From: Palleniella intestinalis
GTDB taxonomy: Bacteria > Bacteroidota > Bacteroidia > Bacteroidales > Bacteroidaceae
Direction of reading: 5' to 3'
DNA length: 64,000 nt
Assembly: GCF_013166595.1 (NCBI RefSeq)
Contig: NZ_JABKKG010000002.1
Span: 434,001 to 498,000 of the forward strand
Below, piece by piece: positions 35,449 to 46,240 of this stretch. The stretch's first letter is position 1; every line of letters begins with the position of its first letter. Made by a program: the position numbers and the translations under genes. The notes under the pieces were generated by a model. It was not told where the DNA came from. It was given only the letters and a program-made list of their open reading frames with translations, and ran no database searches.

Positions 35449-36372
35449 ATGAAAAAACTATTACTGCTTGTTGCTTTCATGGCAACTGTTGCACAGAATG
35501 TTCTGGCACAAGAAAAAAGTATTATGCTCCGTCATGGTGATGAAATCAAACAGTTCACCGTCTATGACGATAGTGGAATGACACTGCAGAGTGCCATTGA
35601 TGCATGTGAGGATGGCGATGTCCTGTACCTTAGTGTCGGCAACTTTGACGGTAATATAACGGTAAACAAGTCTATCACTATCATTGGAAGGGGAGGAGGA
35701 GAGACTATGATTCCAGGTACAGTAACAGCAACAGCAAACAATAACGCAACCATTACATTCTCAGGGATAAAATTCTTGAGCAGAGTTAGTTGTGAAGGAG
35801 GCGCAAATGTGACCTTCAAAAAGTGTGAGATGAACTCGGAGGCATATATGTCTGGAAGCAACGTAAATATAGAGAACTGTCAGGTCAGCACATTATATTT
35901 CACCAAGAATAGAGCGTATATGGTTTCAGCATGGAGCAGTGTTTTTAATGAAGTATGCAAACAAACGAACAACTACAACTCTGTTAATGACATGTTCATT
36001 AATTGCCATATAAAAAATATTAGGACTAATACTCTGACCGGTGGCACTTTCAGACAATGTGTCATAGGCGGTAGCGATAAAGCACAGCCAACTGCCTTGT
36101 TCTCAAACTGTCTCTTCCTTTTTGACGACAGCGCGACCAAGATGGTCAACCAGTCTGAATGTATTCTGGACTCCTCCATCACCATGGCTGACATTACAAA
36201 GGACTTGCTTACAGAAAAAGGATACCTCGGCAGTGATGGCACTGTCATCGGAATATATGGCGGCATCAAGCCATTCATTCCACTGACTTCAAACAACATC
36301 ATCACTTCTGCGACAGTTGTTGTTGACAATGAAAAGAATGAGCTGAATGTCAAACTGAAGAGAAAACAGTAA
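35449..36372 (+). CDS. exported beta-helix-like protein
   Basis: 307 residues from the ATG at 35449; the signal peptide is MKKLLLLVAFMATVAQNVLA. Residues ~40-230 show short repeated strands (TLQSAIDACEDGDVLYLSVG, ITVNKSITIIGRGG, ATITFSGIKFL, NVTFKKCEM, NVNIENCQVS), the pattern of right-handed pectin-lyase-like helices. I see no catalytic residues. The end (VDNEKNELNVKLKRKQ) lacks a T9SS tail. It is the first gene of surface operon 1, 13 nt before the next gene. The frame opens 29 codons earlier but without a signal sequence. A structural or binding role is a guess. Confidence 0.75.
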   Translation: MKKLLLLVAFMATVAQNVLAQEKSIMLRHGDEIKQFTVYDDSGMTLQSAIDACEDGDVLYLSVGNFDGNITVNKSITIIGRGGGETMIPGTVTATANNNATITFSGIKFLSRVSCEGGANVTFKKCEMNSEAYMSGSNVNIENCQVSTLYFTKNRAYMVSAWSSVFNEVCKQTNNYNSVNDMFINCHIKNIRTNTLTGGTFRQCVIGGSDKAQPTALFSNCLFLFDDSATKMVNQSECILDSSITMADITKDLLTEKGYLGSDGTVIGIYGGIKPFIPLTSNNIITSATVVVDNEKNELNVKLKRKQ

Positions 36373-36385
36373 TCCTGTTCTTATT

Positions 36386-38953
36386 ATGCGGAAATCAATA
36401 AGACTTCCCATTGTGCTGTGCATGCTGCTCATGCAAAGCAGCATGCTTGCGCAAGAGGGACAAATACCTATTTATGAAGAGAAAGTGGAGTACTGGATAG
36501 ACAGCGACTTTGCAGGCAGGAAGACTGCCACAGGCAATGACATCGCTGTCGACATCTCCGGTCTTGGCTACGGCATCCATTTCTTCAATATGCTTACGCA
36601 GAACAAGGAGGGCGAGCCGGCTTTCCTGACATACGCCTTCTTCAAGCGTGAGTTTGTGACTTACGATGAGAAGGTGGAGTACTGGATAGACAACGACTTT
36701 GCAGGCAGGAAGACTGCCACAGGCAATGACATCGCTGTCGACATCTCAGGGCTTGACCACGGCATCCACTTCTTCAACATGCTGACGCAGAACAAGGAGG
36801 GAGAGCCGGCTTTCCTGACATACGCCTTCTTCAAGCGTGAGTTTGTGACTTACGATGAGAAGGTGGAGTACTGGATAGACAGCGACTTTGCAGGCAGAAA
36901 GACTGCCAACAGCAATGACATCACTGTAGACATCTCAGGGCTTGACCACGGCATCCACTTCTTCAACATGCTGACGCAGAACAAGGAGGGAGAGCCGGCT
37001 TTCCTGACATACGCCTTCTTCAAGCATGAGTTTGTGACTTACGATGAGAAGGTGGAGTACTGGATAGACAGCGACTTTGCAGGCAGAAAGACTGCCAACA
37101 GCAATGACATCGCTGTAGACATCTCAGGGCTTGACCACGGCATCCACTTCTTCAACATGCTGACGCAGAACAAGGAGGGAGAGCCGGCTTTCATGACATA
37201 CGCCTTCTACAAAGTGAAAGGCGTTGATGTGGACTTCTGCGACTATTGGATTGACGATGATGTGGAAGGCACTCACGGCATAGTGCACCTTACCAATGGT
37301 GAGGGAGCGTTCACTGTGGACATATCGCGCCTGGAGTTTGGCACTCACAAGCTGCACTACATGGAGCACACCACCGAGGGTGACTGGAGCGACATTGTCA
37401 CCATAGAGTTTGAGAAGACCGAGCTTGACATGTCGGAGCTGTGCAGTGACGAGTGGGCGAAGCTACAAGTGCTGCATGGCAAACTTGTAGCCCGGGGCTT
37501 TGACAAGGACCTTTGGGACATGACGAAGGGCGCGAAGGGTGCAGGCAACTTCTATGGCTTGCAGGTCATCGACCGCCATTTGACGAAGATAGACATCAGT
37601 GCCCGTGAGCTTAGTGGCGAACTGCCTAAGGAGGTGTTCTCCTTCCCTATGCTGGAGTCGCTTAATGTCTCCAAGAACACCATGGAGGGCGACCTCCCTG
37701 AGAGTGTTGCGGCGTTGGCAGGCGAGAAAGCCTTGGAGTCTGTGGCTTTGAAGTCGCTGAATGTGAGCGACAACCGTTTCAGCGGCAATGTCGGCAAGCT
37801 GGCGGAGCAGTTCCCAGAGCTGACCACCCTCAATGCGTCGGTGAATGCCTTTGACGAGGTAAGCCCGATGATTTCGGAGAATGTGACGGAGCTTGACCTG
37901 TCGAAGCAGACTGTGGAGAAGGTTGTGGACATCAACCTCACCGGTGCCGGCGTTGACGACATCACTGCCATGATACCTTCGGTGATGCGCTACGACCATG
38001 CGGCGCGCCAATACCGTGACGACCTCAGCCTTATGCTGACGACAGCGGATGCCGCCGCGTTTGACAAAGCCACCAACAAGCAGTGGGCTATGCAGATAGC
38101 CGGCAAGGCAGGCGGAGCGTGGAGCATCCCTTACTTTGCCGCCGCGAGTCCTGTCTATACCGGCGAGAATGGTGCTGTGGTGAATGCCCTCGGGCTTGAC
38201 GGCAAGGGCAATGCCGATGGCAGCTCGTTCCGTATGGCAATGTCATTCGGAGAGGGCGATGCCGATTTTGTCGGAGGCGTCAATGTCAATGACCTTCAGG
38301 CAACCATCCTCTATGCGTTCGACAGCTATAAGAATAAGGTGTTCAACCTTACTGCCGCCGACACTTATGCCGACAGCCGCATCAATGTGCAGGATGTGGT
38401 GAACACCGTCGACATACTTCTTGACATGCCTGACTACAACCCAGGCGATGCTTACCAGGCGAAGGCTTCCAACAGGAAGTCCGCACCGGAGGCGGACGCT
38501 GCGTTGTATGTCGAGAACGGCGAGTTGGTGCTCTATGCTTCACGCCCTGTGGCTGCACTTACTGTGGACATCAGTGATGCCATGGCGAAGAACATTGTGT
38601 GGAGTCTCAGCGGTATGGGATTCACTGCTTCGGCGAAGGACAATGCCGATGGCTGCCGTGCCGTCATCTACTCGACAATGCTTGGCGAGCTGCCTGAGGG
38701 CCGCACAGTACTTGCACAGTTCAGGGGAGCTGACGATGCACAGATTGTGTCTGTCACTGCCTCGGACGTGAATGCCGAGGGCATGACAGTGGTCTGCGGA
38801 AGCAAGGATGCCACCGGCATAACAGAAGTGACGCAGGACGGTGCAGACAAGTCAAATGCCTACACCATCAATGGCGTCAAGGCTGACAAGGCTTCCGGCA
38901 GGAGAAAAGTAATAATTGTTAATGGCAAAAAGATTATTGGCAATGAAAAATAA
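36386..38953 (+). CDS. exported protein with four near-identical 63-residue repeats, LRR-like part and dockerin-like domain
   Basis: 855 residues, signal peptide ending SMLAQ. Residues ~32-283 are four copies of a 63-residue unit starting EKVEYWIDSDFAGRK; a fifth, diverged unit follows (DFCDYWIDDDVEG). Residues ~345-510 are leucine-rich-like (MLESLNVSKNTMEGDLPESV, ALKSLNVSDNRFSGN). Residues ~625-685 look like a dockerin: GGVNVNDLQATILYA and DSRINVQDVVNTVDILL. The tail (YTINGVKADKASGRRKVIIV + NGKKII) resembles a sorting tail. It overlaps the next gene by 11 nt, implying coupled translation. Probably a surface protein. Confidence 0.8.
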   Translation: MRKSIRLPIVLCMLLMQSSMLAQEGQIPIYEEKVEYWIDSDFAGRKTATGNDIAVDISGLGYGIHFFNMLTQNKEGEPAFLTYAFFKREFVTYDEKVEYWIDNDFAGRKTATGNDIAVDISGLDHGIHFFNMLTQNKEGEPAFLTYAFFKREFVTYDEKVEYWIDSDFAGRKTANSNDITVDISGLDHGIHFFNMLTQNKEGEPAFLTYAFFKHEFVTYDEKVEYWIDSDFAGRKTANSNDIAVDISGLDHGIHFFNMLTQNKEGEPAFMTYAFYKVKGVDVDFCDYWIDDDVEGTHGIVHLTNGEGAFTVDISRLEFGTHKLHYMEHTTEGDWSDIVTIEFEKTELDMSELCSDEWAKLQVLHGKLVARGFDKDLWDMTKGAKGAGNFYGLQVIDRHLTKIDISARELSGELPKEVFSFPMLESLNVSKNTMEGDLPESVAALAGEKALESVALKSLNVSDNRFSGNVGKLAEQFPELTTLNASVNAFDEVSPMISENVTELDLSKQTVEKVVDINLTGAGVDDITAMIPSVMRYDHAARQYRDDLSLMLTTADAAAFDKATNKQWAMQIAGKAGGAWSIPYFAAASPVYTGENGAVVNALGLDGKGNADGSSFRMAMSFGEGDADFVGGVNVNDLQATILYAFDSYKNKVFNLTAADTYADSRINVQDVVNTVDILLDMPDYNPGDAYQAKASNRKSAPEADAALYVENGELVLYASRPVAALTVDISDAMAKNIVWSLSGMGFTASAKDNADGCRAVIYSTMLGELPEGRTVLAQFRGADDAQIVSVTASDVNAEGMTVVCGSKDATGITEVTQDGADKSNAYTINGVKADKASGRRKVIIVNGKKIIGNEK
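36479..37234 (+). repeat. 189-bp coding repeat, four copies
   Basis: Copies begin at 36479, 36668, 36857 and 37046, exactly 189 bp apart. They differ at few bases, so copies can be gained or lost in frame by recombination. Confidence 0.93.
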
Positions 38954-41900
38954 CATATCAAGGCTTATCGGGCTGTTGCTCCTACTTCTTGCGGGAGTGG
39001 CAGCCAAAGCCGCTGACAACAGGATATATATCCAGAATGTTGAGACCAATGCCGGAAAGACGGCCACGCTGCCTGTCTGGCTGAGCAACACATCGGACAT
39101 CATAGCATTCGAGTTTGTGCTGACGATGCCTGACGGTGCCAAGCTCAACACGAGCAACCATGCTTACACCGACAGGCAGAGCGACCATCAGCTGGTGGTA
39201 AGAAGCATCGGCGGCAACCGGTACAAGGTTATGGGGTTCTCCCCTACTAACACGGCCATTGCCGGACAGTCGGGCAAGCTGCTCAACCTTACGATGTCGG
39301 CACCTTCGGCATGGAAGGCCGGTGACAAGAAAAGGGTTGAGATGAGCGATGTCGTGCTGTCGGTGAAGGGTGGCGGCAACGTTGTCACGGGGTATGACGG
39401 ATGTACAGTGACAGTGACGGAGACACCCCATGCCGACATCATTGTGAAGAACATCTCGCTGACAGGGAAATCGTTCATGCCCGGACAGACGATGACCGTG
39501 AACTGGACTGTGGAGAACATCGGCAACGGAGAAGCTGTCGGAGGCTGGGCGGAACAGGTGACTGTCATCGACGAGTATGGCACGAGCTACAGTTTTGACA
39601 AGACCTATGAGAAAGCGTCGCTGAGTGTCGGCGGCACAACCCAGAATTCGGCAGAGTTCAGGATTCCTGCCACCTGCGGCATTGAAGGACAGTTCAAGGT
39701 CAAGGTGGAGCTGATCGGCAACAAAGCCCTCAACGAGCCTGTGGCTTATCAGGGCAACAATGCTCTGACCACCTCAGGCTATGTCGGAGAGATGGGCAAG
39801 GTGCTTACACTCACCACTCCCAAGAAGGAAGTGGACGAGGGGGCAGGACAGGTGGAATGCAGTGTCAGCCGCAGCGGTTATCGCGGTGTGGACGAGACTG
39901 TCATGCTTTCGTCTTCAAACACCGGCAGGCTTACCGTGCCTGCAAGTGTGGTGATTCCGGCAGGAGCAGCAACAGCAAAGTTCATGGCTGCTGTCGTGGA
40001 TGATGATTTATGGAACAAGAATGTTGATGTGGAGATTACCGCACGACTCAAAGGATATGATGATGCCCACGGCACGGTGAGCATCATTGACAATGAGACA
40101 GCAACACTCATGATAACGACCGACAAGGAGAATTATGTCGAGGGTGACAAGATGGCTGTCAGCATCGAATCAACATCCGCAAACCCCGAGGATGTGACCT
40201 TGATGATTGGCATATCGCCGTCACAGCGCATCGCCTGTCCTGCTTCGGTGATATTGCCGGCAGGTGAGACAAAGGTTGTGGTAGAGGCGACTGTCACGGA
40301 CGACAAGCGTGTCAGTATGGACTATCATGCCACGCTGACGGTCAGTGCAGCCAACTACACTTCCGGCCGTTGTGAGGTAGCTGTGGCGGACAACGATGTG
40401 CCGCGATTTGAGCTGATGCTGTCTCCGTCAACGGTGTCGGAGGGCGACGGACCGCAGTGTGTCGTTGCCACTCTGCGCCGTACAGACAATGTCGACAAGG
40501 CGGTCAATGTGCGTGTAAAGTCAAGTGACGCTAAGGGTGTGCTTTGTTCCGTCTCGCAGGTGGGCTTTGCTGCCGGTGTCAGGGAGCAGTCGTTCTTCCT
40601 CGGCGTTGTGGACAATGCTGTCGTGGACGGCGAGCGCGACTATCAGATAAGTGCCGGTGTGCATTTCCCTGACTATGGAATCACCGCAGGTGAGGGCGAG
40701 CAAGGCTTTACCTGTGCACTGCTGAAGGTTTTGGACGACGATGGTCCGACACTGAAGATGAGCATTGACAAGGCTAACGTGAAAGAGGGCGGCACAGCAG
40801 TGCTTACTGTCACAAGGAACACCTCGACGGACAGTCCGCTGACAGTGAGCGTCACGAACGATGAGCCGGGCCGCGTCACCCACCCTGCCAGCGTGACCAT
40901 TGTGAAAGGGCAGGCTTCGGCGAAGATGCAGGTGGCTGTGAACAAGGATGATACGGACATGGGCAATCACCTTGTCACGTTCTTTGCCAATGCTAACGGC
41001 TACACGTTAGGCAAGACAAACATGCAGATTGTCAACCAGACGCTGCCTGACATTTCAGATGTGAAGCTGACGGCAGAGAAGGAAGAACTGATGGCGAAGA
41101 CTGCCATGAAGGTGACTGCAAGCCTGAGGAACAGTGGTGTGACAGAGTTGCCTGCAGGAGCAAAGGTGAATATATGGTTCAGCTATCTGCAGGCATACAC
41201 CAAGGGCGGCATACTCCTTGGCACACAGACTCTTGATGCTCCGTTAGCGATTGGCGAGACAAGGGATGTCGACTTATATGTGGAAATGCCGAACAAGCTG
41301 GGAGTGTATTACCTGTATGCACAGGTTGATGCCCCTTCTAACACTCAGGAAATCAACGAGCATAACAATGTCAGCACGGCATGCAAGGTGGTGCTTACCG
41401 CGCCATTCACCGTGCGTACATCCGTGGACAAGGATGAGGTGAAGGTCGGTGAGACTGTCACTATCAGCGGAAAGGCTACAGGAAGTAATGTCGTGAACGC
41501 GGCTGTAAACATCATCTATGAATGGAACGGCAAGGTGTACAAGGTTTCATCCGTGACAGCAGACTCCAAGGGTGAGTTTGCCGTACAGTATGTTATCCCT
41601 AAGACACAGCCGGGAAACTACCGCTTCGGTGCTTGCTATGGCAAGGACGACACAGCTGCTGATGAGGATATGTGCAGCCTGTGTGCTTATGGCTGGAAAG
41701 TGGACAACAAGATGTTTGTCAACAAGTCCATAGAAGTGGGACAGAAGTACACCGGTTCTGTGACGATAACCAACAACTGCCCGAAACCGCTGACAGGCGT
41801 AAGGGTGGACTGTGGCGAGTTGCCTGAGGGTGTCACGCTGACATGGGATGTCCCTTCAAGGATTGAGGGCGGCGAGTCTGTAAAGGCATCATTCGCCCTG

Positions 41901-44900
41901 ACACCTAAGGTGCAGGCGAGTGAGGCGGTGAATCTGGCTGTCATGCTGAAATCCGACCAATGCAATGACATGGAACTCAGCGGAAGATATGCGGCTTACA
42001 ATCCGTACCCGCACCTTGAATCTGAGGTCAGCCATATAAGCACATCTGCCACAAAAGGCAGACAGAAGATTTATAAACTGTCCATAGGCAACAGCGGCAA
42101 CGGTCCGACAGGCGCGATAACACTTGCATTGCCTGACTTCATAAAGTCGCTTTCCGGCACAACAATCAAGTCATTGGCGTACGGAGAGACAACGACAATA
42201 ACGTTGGGCATCACTCCTGCCGACGATGCGGCGGTGAATGTCAGTGTGAGCGGGCGTATCGGCATCAACTGTGCCAACGGCAACGGTATCGCTATTCCTT
42301 ATGACATCAACATTGTATCGGAAGAGACCGGCACGTTGCATGTGGATGTATGTGACGAATTCACTTATTACACTGACGGTGCGCCACAGGTAAAGGGTGC
42401 AGAGGTGGAAGTGCGCAACTATAACACCAACGAGGTGGCATACAGCGGTACTACCAACGAGAAAGGTTATGTCGAGCCTATACTGACCGAGGGCTATTAC
42501 AGGCTGAAAGTCAGTGCAAGCGGTCACGAGACATTCAGCGGAACCGTATGTGTCGACCCGGGCAAGACAACCTTCAAGACTGTGAACCTTGCAATAGTCG
42601 ATGACATCAAGGTGAAGTATGAGGTTGTCGAGACAGAGGTGGAGGATGTCTATGAGATTGTCACCACAACCACTTTCGAGACTGCTGTGCCTAAGCCGCA
42701 GCTGCGTTTGGCTACATCGGGCAACATTGATGGCGATGCGCTGACAGAGATCGGGCAAAGCATGGTCTACTCGGTTGTCGTTACAAATGAGGGACTTATC
42801 ACTGCCAAGAACGTGAATGTGAGCAAGCCGTTGGTTGAAAATGCGTTAACAGGAAAATACAGGAACACTGCAGACTTGAAGGTGGAGTACCTGACCGACC
42901 ATGTCTTCGACCTTCGCCCGAAGGAGAGTGCTGTTGTGACGTACAGAGTGACAAGGGCGGCATTCACTGAGCTTGACGGATGTGTTGCTATCATTAAAGG
43001 AACATTCCAATACGACTGTGGTACCGACATCAAGCAAGGGAATTTCTCCGGCGGCGCAATGATTAGCCAGAAATGCAAGCCTGAAGACATTCTTACCGGA
43101 TTTGGCGGTGAGGATGATAGTAAGGATTTCGAACTTGAAGAAGGTGAAGAAGGCGAAGATAATGATGGCGAATTCAAACTGGAATGGCCTGATGAGGACA
43201 AGACTTATGACGAAACAAAAGGCGATAATAAGCCTAAAGAGGAAATTGAGGATGACGAAGGCATCGTGATTGCCAAGGTTAAACTTCAGTTCAACCAGCG
43301 CATGACAATGACCCGACAAGCATTCCGTGGCACACTGGTGGTGGAGAACGGCACTGACGGCCAGATGAAAGACATCGTGCTGACACTCCGCGAAACAGAC
43401 CCTCAGGGCAATGTTGCGACATCACATGAGTTCCAAGTGAGCAATGAGACGATAGAAGGATTCGGCGGTACACTCGAAGGTCCATGGACCCTTGATGCCA
43501 AGAAGACCGGAAAGGCCACAATACTTTACATTCCGACAAAATATGCAGCACCTTATGAGCCTGTGGAATACACTTTTGGCGGACAACTGTCATTCAAAGA
43601 CCCTGCCACCGGCATGACCCGTCTACGTGACCTTACGGAACAGACGCTGACGGTGAAGCCTTCGCCAAACCTGAACCTGACGTATTTCATGCAGCGCGAT
43701 GTGCTTGGCGATGACCCATTGACTCCGGAGATAGAGCCAATGGAGGAAGCGGAGTTCTCATTGATTATCGACAATGTGGGATATGGCGAGGCAACAAATG
43801 TGAACATGGTAACACAGCAACCACAGATAATAGACAATGAACAGGGACTGCTCATCAACTTTGAGTTTACAAGAGCATTACTCAATGGCGAGGACGAGAC
43901 ATTGGCAATGGGTGGCGATATCGCTACGCCATTCGGAGACATCGCTCCAAAGAGCCAGAGCTATGCCCAGTGGTTCATGACATCAACACTTATGGGACAT
44001 TTCACAGACTATAATGTTGAAGCTACGCACGTTACAAGTTATGACAATCCTGACTTGTCATTGCTCAATGAGGTCACTATCCATGAGCTTATACGCAGTG
44101 TGGATGTACCGGGAAAAGACGGTATGAAAGGCTTCATCTGTAATGACGAAAAGGATGATAGCAACCTGCCGGACATCATCTATCTCACTGATGGCACAAA
44201 AGAGCCTGTGGGACTGTGTGACAAGATCAGCATGGAACAGATTGACGATACCAACTACCGTCTTACTATCGTACCTTCGACATTGGGACTCTATGGTTGG
44301 AATTACGGCAGCATACGTGACCCGAAGAATGGCAAGGCACGTATAACAAAGATTGTACGCGAAAGTGACGGCATGGAGCTCAGTCTCAGGAATGTGTGGA
44401 TAACGCACGCCACGATGCGCGACGGCAAGAAACCTCTGTATGAGAATCTTGTGCATATCGCTGACGCTGTCCATGCGGAAATGACTTCTTATATTGTCAC
44501 GTATGAGGACAGACCTTCCATGGAACTGCAGGTGAAGAGATTCAGCGGAATCCCTGGTAACAGTACCGTGGCGACAGAAGAGGTTACGGACATAAAGGTG
44601 GAGTTCAACAAGCCTATCACCGAAAGCACTTTCACAACTGATGACATCGAACTGATGATTCAGGGCAACAAGGTGGCGTGTGACAAGGTTGTGATAAGCA
44701 AGGTTGACGAATTGACTTACAATGTGAACATCGCCAATGTTGAGCGTGCCGACGGTCTGTACATACTGACTGTGCAGACAGCGACCATAGATGATGCCGA
44801 CGGCTATTACGGTGGTGAAGGCCGTCAGTGCTCATGGAACGAGTTTACAGGCAAACCTGTCGCGCTGAAGTTCGCACTTAAGCGCAACGGTTTCGGCAAA

Positions 44901-45974
44901 CTTGCAGCGAATGCTTGTACGGTGACAATGTCTGACGGTGCAACTGTGGGCAGCAGTTATCCTTTCGGCACAAAACTCAAACTGAAGGCTGTACCAGCAT
45001 ACGGATATACCTTTGAGCGGTGGGCTATCAACGGCACAACGCTCTCTACAAGCGACGAACTGGAGTATCAGTTGACATCGTCCAAAGAGGTAGAGTTATG
45101 GCTTAAACCTAACAACTATAATATTGCGGTAAGCAATTCCAATGGTGGTTCTATAAACGGAGGCTCAGGGCGTTATGAATACCTTGAAGAAATAGAGCTT
45201 GTTGCTACCCCTTCCGACGGTTACGACTTTGTCGGGTGGTATGCAAAGAGTGTGCAGCCAAGCAACAGCAAAAAGCTGCGTGCTCCTGAAGGTGCAACAC
45301 TGCTTGGAAAGGAAATGACACTGCGTTATACTGTTGTCGGCGAAGCTGCCATATATCCGGAATTTACCAAGCAGCAGACAGTAATTGATTGTACAATATC
45401 AAGCATAAGATGCGGCACACTGATATTGCCATTCGACAGCGATATTCCGGAAGGTATGGGCGTTTACTCATGCAGCGGCATTGGTGATGAAAACATTGTC
45501 GAGCTTGTTGAGGAGACGAGCATAAAGGCGAACACTCCTTATATAATAGCCGGTACACCGGGAACATATCATTTCTACGGAAACAGGATTATCGAGGAGT
45601 ACGTTTGGACAAGCGACTATCTGACAGGCACGTTTGAGACGATGTATGTTCCGAAAGATGCGTATGTGCTGCAGAACCAGAAGGAATACGGAGTGGGCTT
45701 CTATCGTGTCAAGGATGACAACTCGGTGAGAATAACACCATATCATTGTTATTTCAATGCCTTAAACGGAAGTGGTGCAAAATTCTTCAAGATGTCATTT
45801 GGTTCTATGACGGGCATAAGCAATGTGACTGGCGACACAGCCAAGCCTGTGCGAGTGTACAACATCAATGGTCAAATGGTACGCACTGCGGAAAGCATCG
45901 GTAAAGCCCTGCGCGAACTTCCTGCCGGCATATACATCATAAACAATCGCAAATATTCTATAAACAACAAATAA
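38943..45974 (+). CDS. giant exported surface protein with T9SS type A-like C-terminus
   Basis: 2343 residues from the ATG at 38943 (MKNNISRLIGLLLLLLAGVA, a signal peptide cut near AKA). The N-terminus is cohesin-like (IYIQNVETNAGKTATLPVWL). Then come Calx-beta-like repeats (DEGAGQVECSVSRSGY, VEGDKMAVSIESTSANPEDV, KEGGTAVLTVTRNTSTDSPL), CARDB-like units, a carboxypeptidase-regulatory-like unit, an acidic stretch near 1400 and divergent Big-like parts. The end (VRVYNINGQMVRTAESIGKA, then LRELPAGIYIINNRKY) is a typical type A sorting domain, so outer-surface export by T9SS is likely. No enzyme motif was found. The ATG overlaps the previous stop by 11 nt, and the small acidic gene follows 3 nt later. 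Confidence 0.87.
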   Translation: MKNNISRLIGLLLLLLAGVAAKAADNRIYIQNVETNAGKTATLPVWLSNTSDIIAFEFVLTMPDGAKLNTSNHAYTDRQSDHQLVVRSIGGNRYKVMGFSPTNTAIAGQSGKLLNLTMSAPSAWKAGDKKRVEMSDVVLSVKGGGNVVTGYDGCTVTVTETPHADIIVKNISLTGKSFMPGQTMTVNWTVENIGNGEAVGGWAEQVTVIDEYGTSYSFDKTYEKASLSVGGTTQNSAEFRIPATCGIEGQFKVKVELIGNKALNEPVAYQGNNALTTSGYVGEMGKVLTLTTPKKEVDEGAGQVECSVSRSGYRGVDETVMLSSSNTGRLTVPASVVIPAGAATAKFMAAVVDDDLWNKNVDVEITARLKGYDDAHGTVSIIDNETATLMITTDKENYVEGDKMAVSIESTSANPEDVTLMIGISPSQRIACPASVILPAGETKVVVEATVTDDKRVSMDYHATLTVSAANYTSGRCEVAVADNDVPRFELMLSPSTVSEGDGPQCVVATLRRTDNVDKAVNVRVKSSDAKGVLCSVSQVGFAAGVREQSFFLGVVDNAVVDGERDYQISAGVHFPDYGITAGEGEQGFTCALLKVLDDDGPTLKMSIDKANVKEGGTAVLTVTRNTSTDSPLTVSVTNDEPGRVTHPASVTIVKGQASAKMQVAVNKDDTDMGNHLVTFFANANGYTLGKTNMQIVNQTLPDISDVKLTAEKEELMAKTAMKVTASLRNSGVTELPAGAKVNIWFSYLQAYTKGGILLGTQTLDAPLAIGETRDVDLYVEMPNKLGVYYLYAQVDAPSNTQEINEHNNVSTACKVVLTAPFTVRTSVDKDEVKVGETVTISGKATGSNVVNAAVNIIYEWNGKVYKVSSVTADSKGEFAVQYVIPKTQPGNYRFGACYGKDDTAADEDMCSLCAYGWKVDNKMFVNKSIEVGQKYTGSVTITNNCPKPLTGVRVDCGELPEGVTLTWDVPSRIEGGESVKASFALTPKVQASEAVNLAVMLKSDQCNDMELSGRYAAYNPYPHLESEVSHISTSATKGRQKIYKLSIGNSGNGPTGAITLALPDFIKSLSGTTIKSLAYGETTTITLGITPADDAAVNVSVSGRIGINCANGNGIAIPYDINIVSEETGTLHVDVCDEFTYYTDGAPQVKGAEVEVRNYNTNEVAYSGTTNEKGYVEPILTEGYYRLKVSASGHETFSGTVCVDPGKTTFKTVNLAIVDDIKVKYEVVETEVEDVYEIVTTTTFETAVPKPQLRLATSGNIDGDALTEIGQSMVYSVVVTNEGLITAKNVNVSKPLVENALTGKYRNTADLKVEYLTDHVFDLRPKESAVVTYRVTRAAFTELDGCVAIIKGTFQYDCGTDIKQGNFSGGAMISQKCKPEDILTGFGGEDDSKDFELEEGEEGEDNDGEFKLEWPDEDKTYDETKGDNKPKEEIEDDEGIVIAKVKLQFNQRMTMTRQAFRGTLVVENGTDGQMKDIVLTLRETDPQGNVATSHEFQVSNETIEGFGGTLEGPWTLDAKKTGKATILYIPTKYAAPYEPVEYTFGGQLSFKDPATGMTRLRDLTEQTLTVKPSPNLNLTYFMQRDVLGDDPLTPEIEPMEEAEFSLIIDNVGYGEATNVNMVTQQPQIIDNEQGLLINFEFTRALLNGEDETLAMGGDIATPFGDIAPKSQSYAQWFMTSTLMGHFTDYNVEATHVTSYDNPDLSLLNEVTIHELIRSVDVPGKDGMKGFICNDEKDDSNLPDIIYLTDGTKEPVGLCDKISMEQIDDTNYRLTIVPSTLGLYGWNYGSIRDPKNGKARITKIVRESDGMELSLRNVWITHATMRDGKKPLYENLVHIADAVHAEMTSYIVTYEDRPSMELQVKRFSGIPGNSTVATEEVTDIKVEFNKPITESTFTTDDIELMIQGNKVACDKVVISKVDELTYNVNIANVERADGLYILTVQTATIDDADGYYGGEGRQCSWNEFTGKPVALKFALKRNGFGKLAANACTVTMSDGATVGSSYPFGTKLKLKAVPAYGYTFERWAINGTTLSTSDELEYQLTSSKEVELWLKPNNYNIAVSNSNGGSINGGSGRYEYLEEIELVATPSDGYDFVGWYAKSVQPSNSKKLRAPEGATLLGKEMTLRYTVVGEAAIYPEFTKQQTVIDCTISSIRCGTLILPFDSDIPEGMGVYSCSGIGDENIVELVEETSIKANTPYIIAGTPGTYHFYGNRIIEEYVWTSDYLTGTFETMYVPKDAYVLQNQKEYGVGFYRVKDDNSVRITPYHCYFNALNGSGAKFFKMSFGSMTGISNVTGDTAKPVRVYNINGQMVRTAESIGKALRELPAGIYIINNRKYSINNK

Positions 45975-45977
45975 GAA

Positions 45978-46187
45978 ATGGGAAAGAAAAAATATGTAGC
46001 ACCTAAAATAGAAATAATAAAGTGTAGCAGCGATGAAGCTTTCCTTGCAGCTTCCATGCCGCGCATACCTATTATTGAAGACCAGGATGATCCTGACAAC
46101 CCAATATATGCCGACCCGGACGGAAATGTTTTCTCAAAAAGACATGACATATGGGATAACAGCTGGTTGGATGACGAAGAGGATTAA
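45978..46187 (+). CDS. small acidic protein paired with giant protein, copy 1
   Basis: 69 residues, no signal peptide, no membrane helix. Start KKKYVAPKIEIIKC, middle FLAASMPRIP, then an Asp/Pro-rich part (IEDQDDPDNPIYADPDGN) and an end SKRHDIWDNSWLDDEED. The copy at 56099 shares KKxYxAPxIxII, LAAS, and SKxxxIWD in the same order. It is 3 nt after the giant gene and 20 nt before a strong terminator, so it is surely on that transcript. Function unknown; an acidic chaperone, a secreted peptide or a modified-peptide precursor are possible. Confidence 0.8.
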   Translation: MGKKKYVAPKIEIIKCSSDEAFLAASMPRIPIIEDQDDPDNPIYADPDGNVFSKRHDIWDNSWLDDEED

Positions 46188-46207
46188 AATGCTTTTGGAT
46201 GATAATG

Positions 46208-46240
46208 ACTCCATGGTTCGCGTAACCATGGAGTTTTTTT
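46208..46240 (+). terminator. terminator of surface operon 1
   Basis: Perfect 11-bp arms ACTCCATGGTT (46208-46218) and AACCATGGAGT (46224-46234), 5-nt loop, seven T from 46234. Confidence 0.95.
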
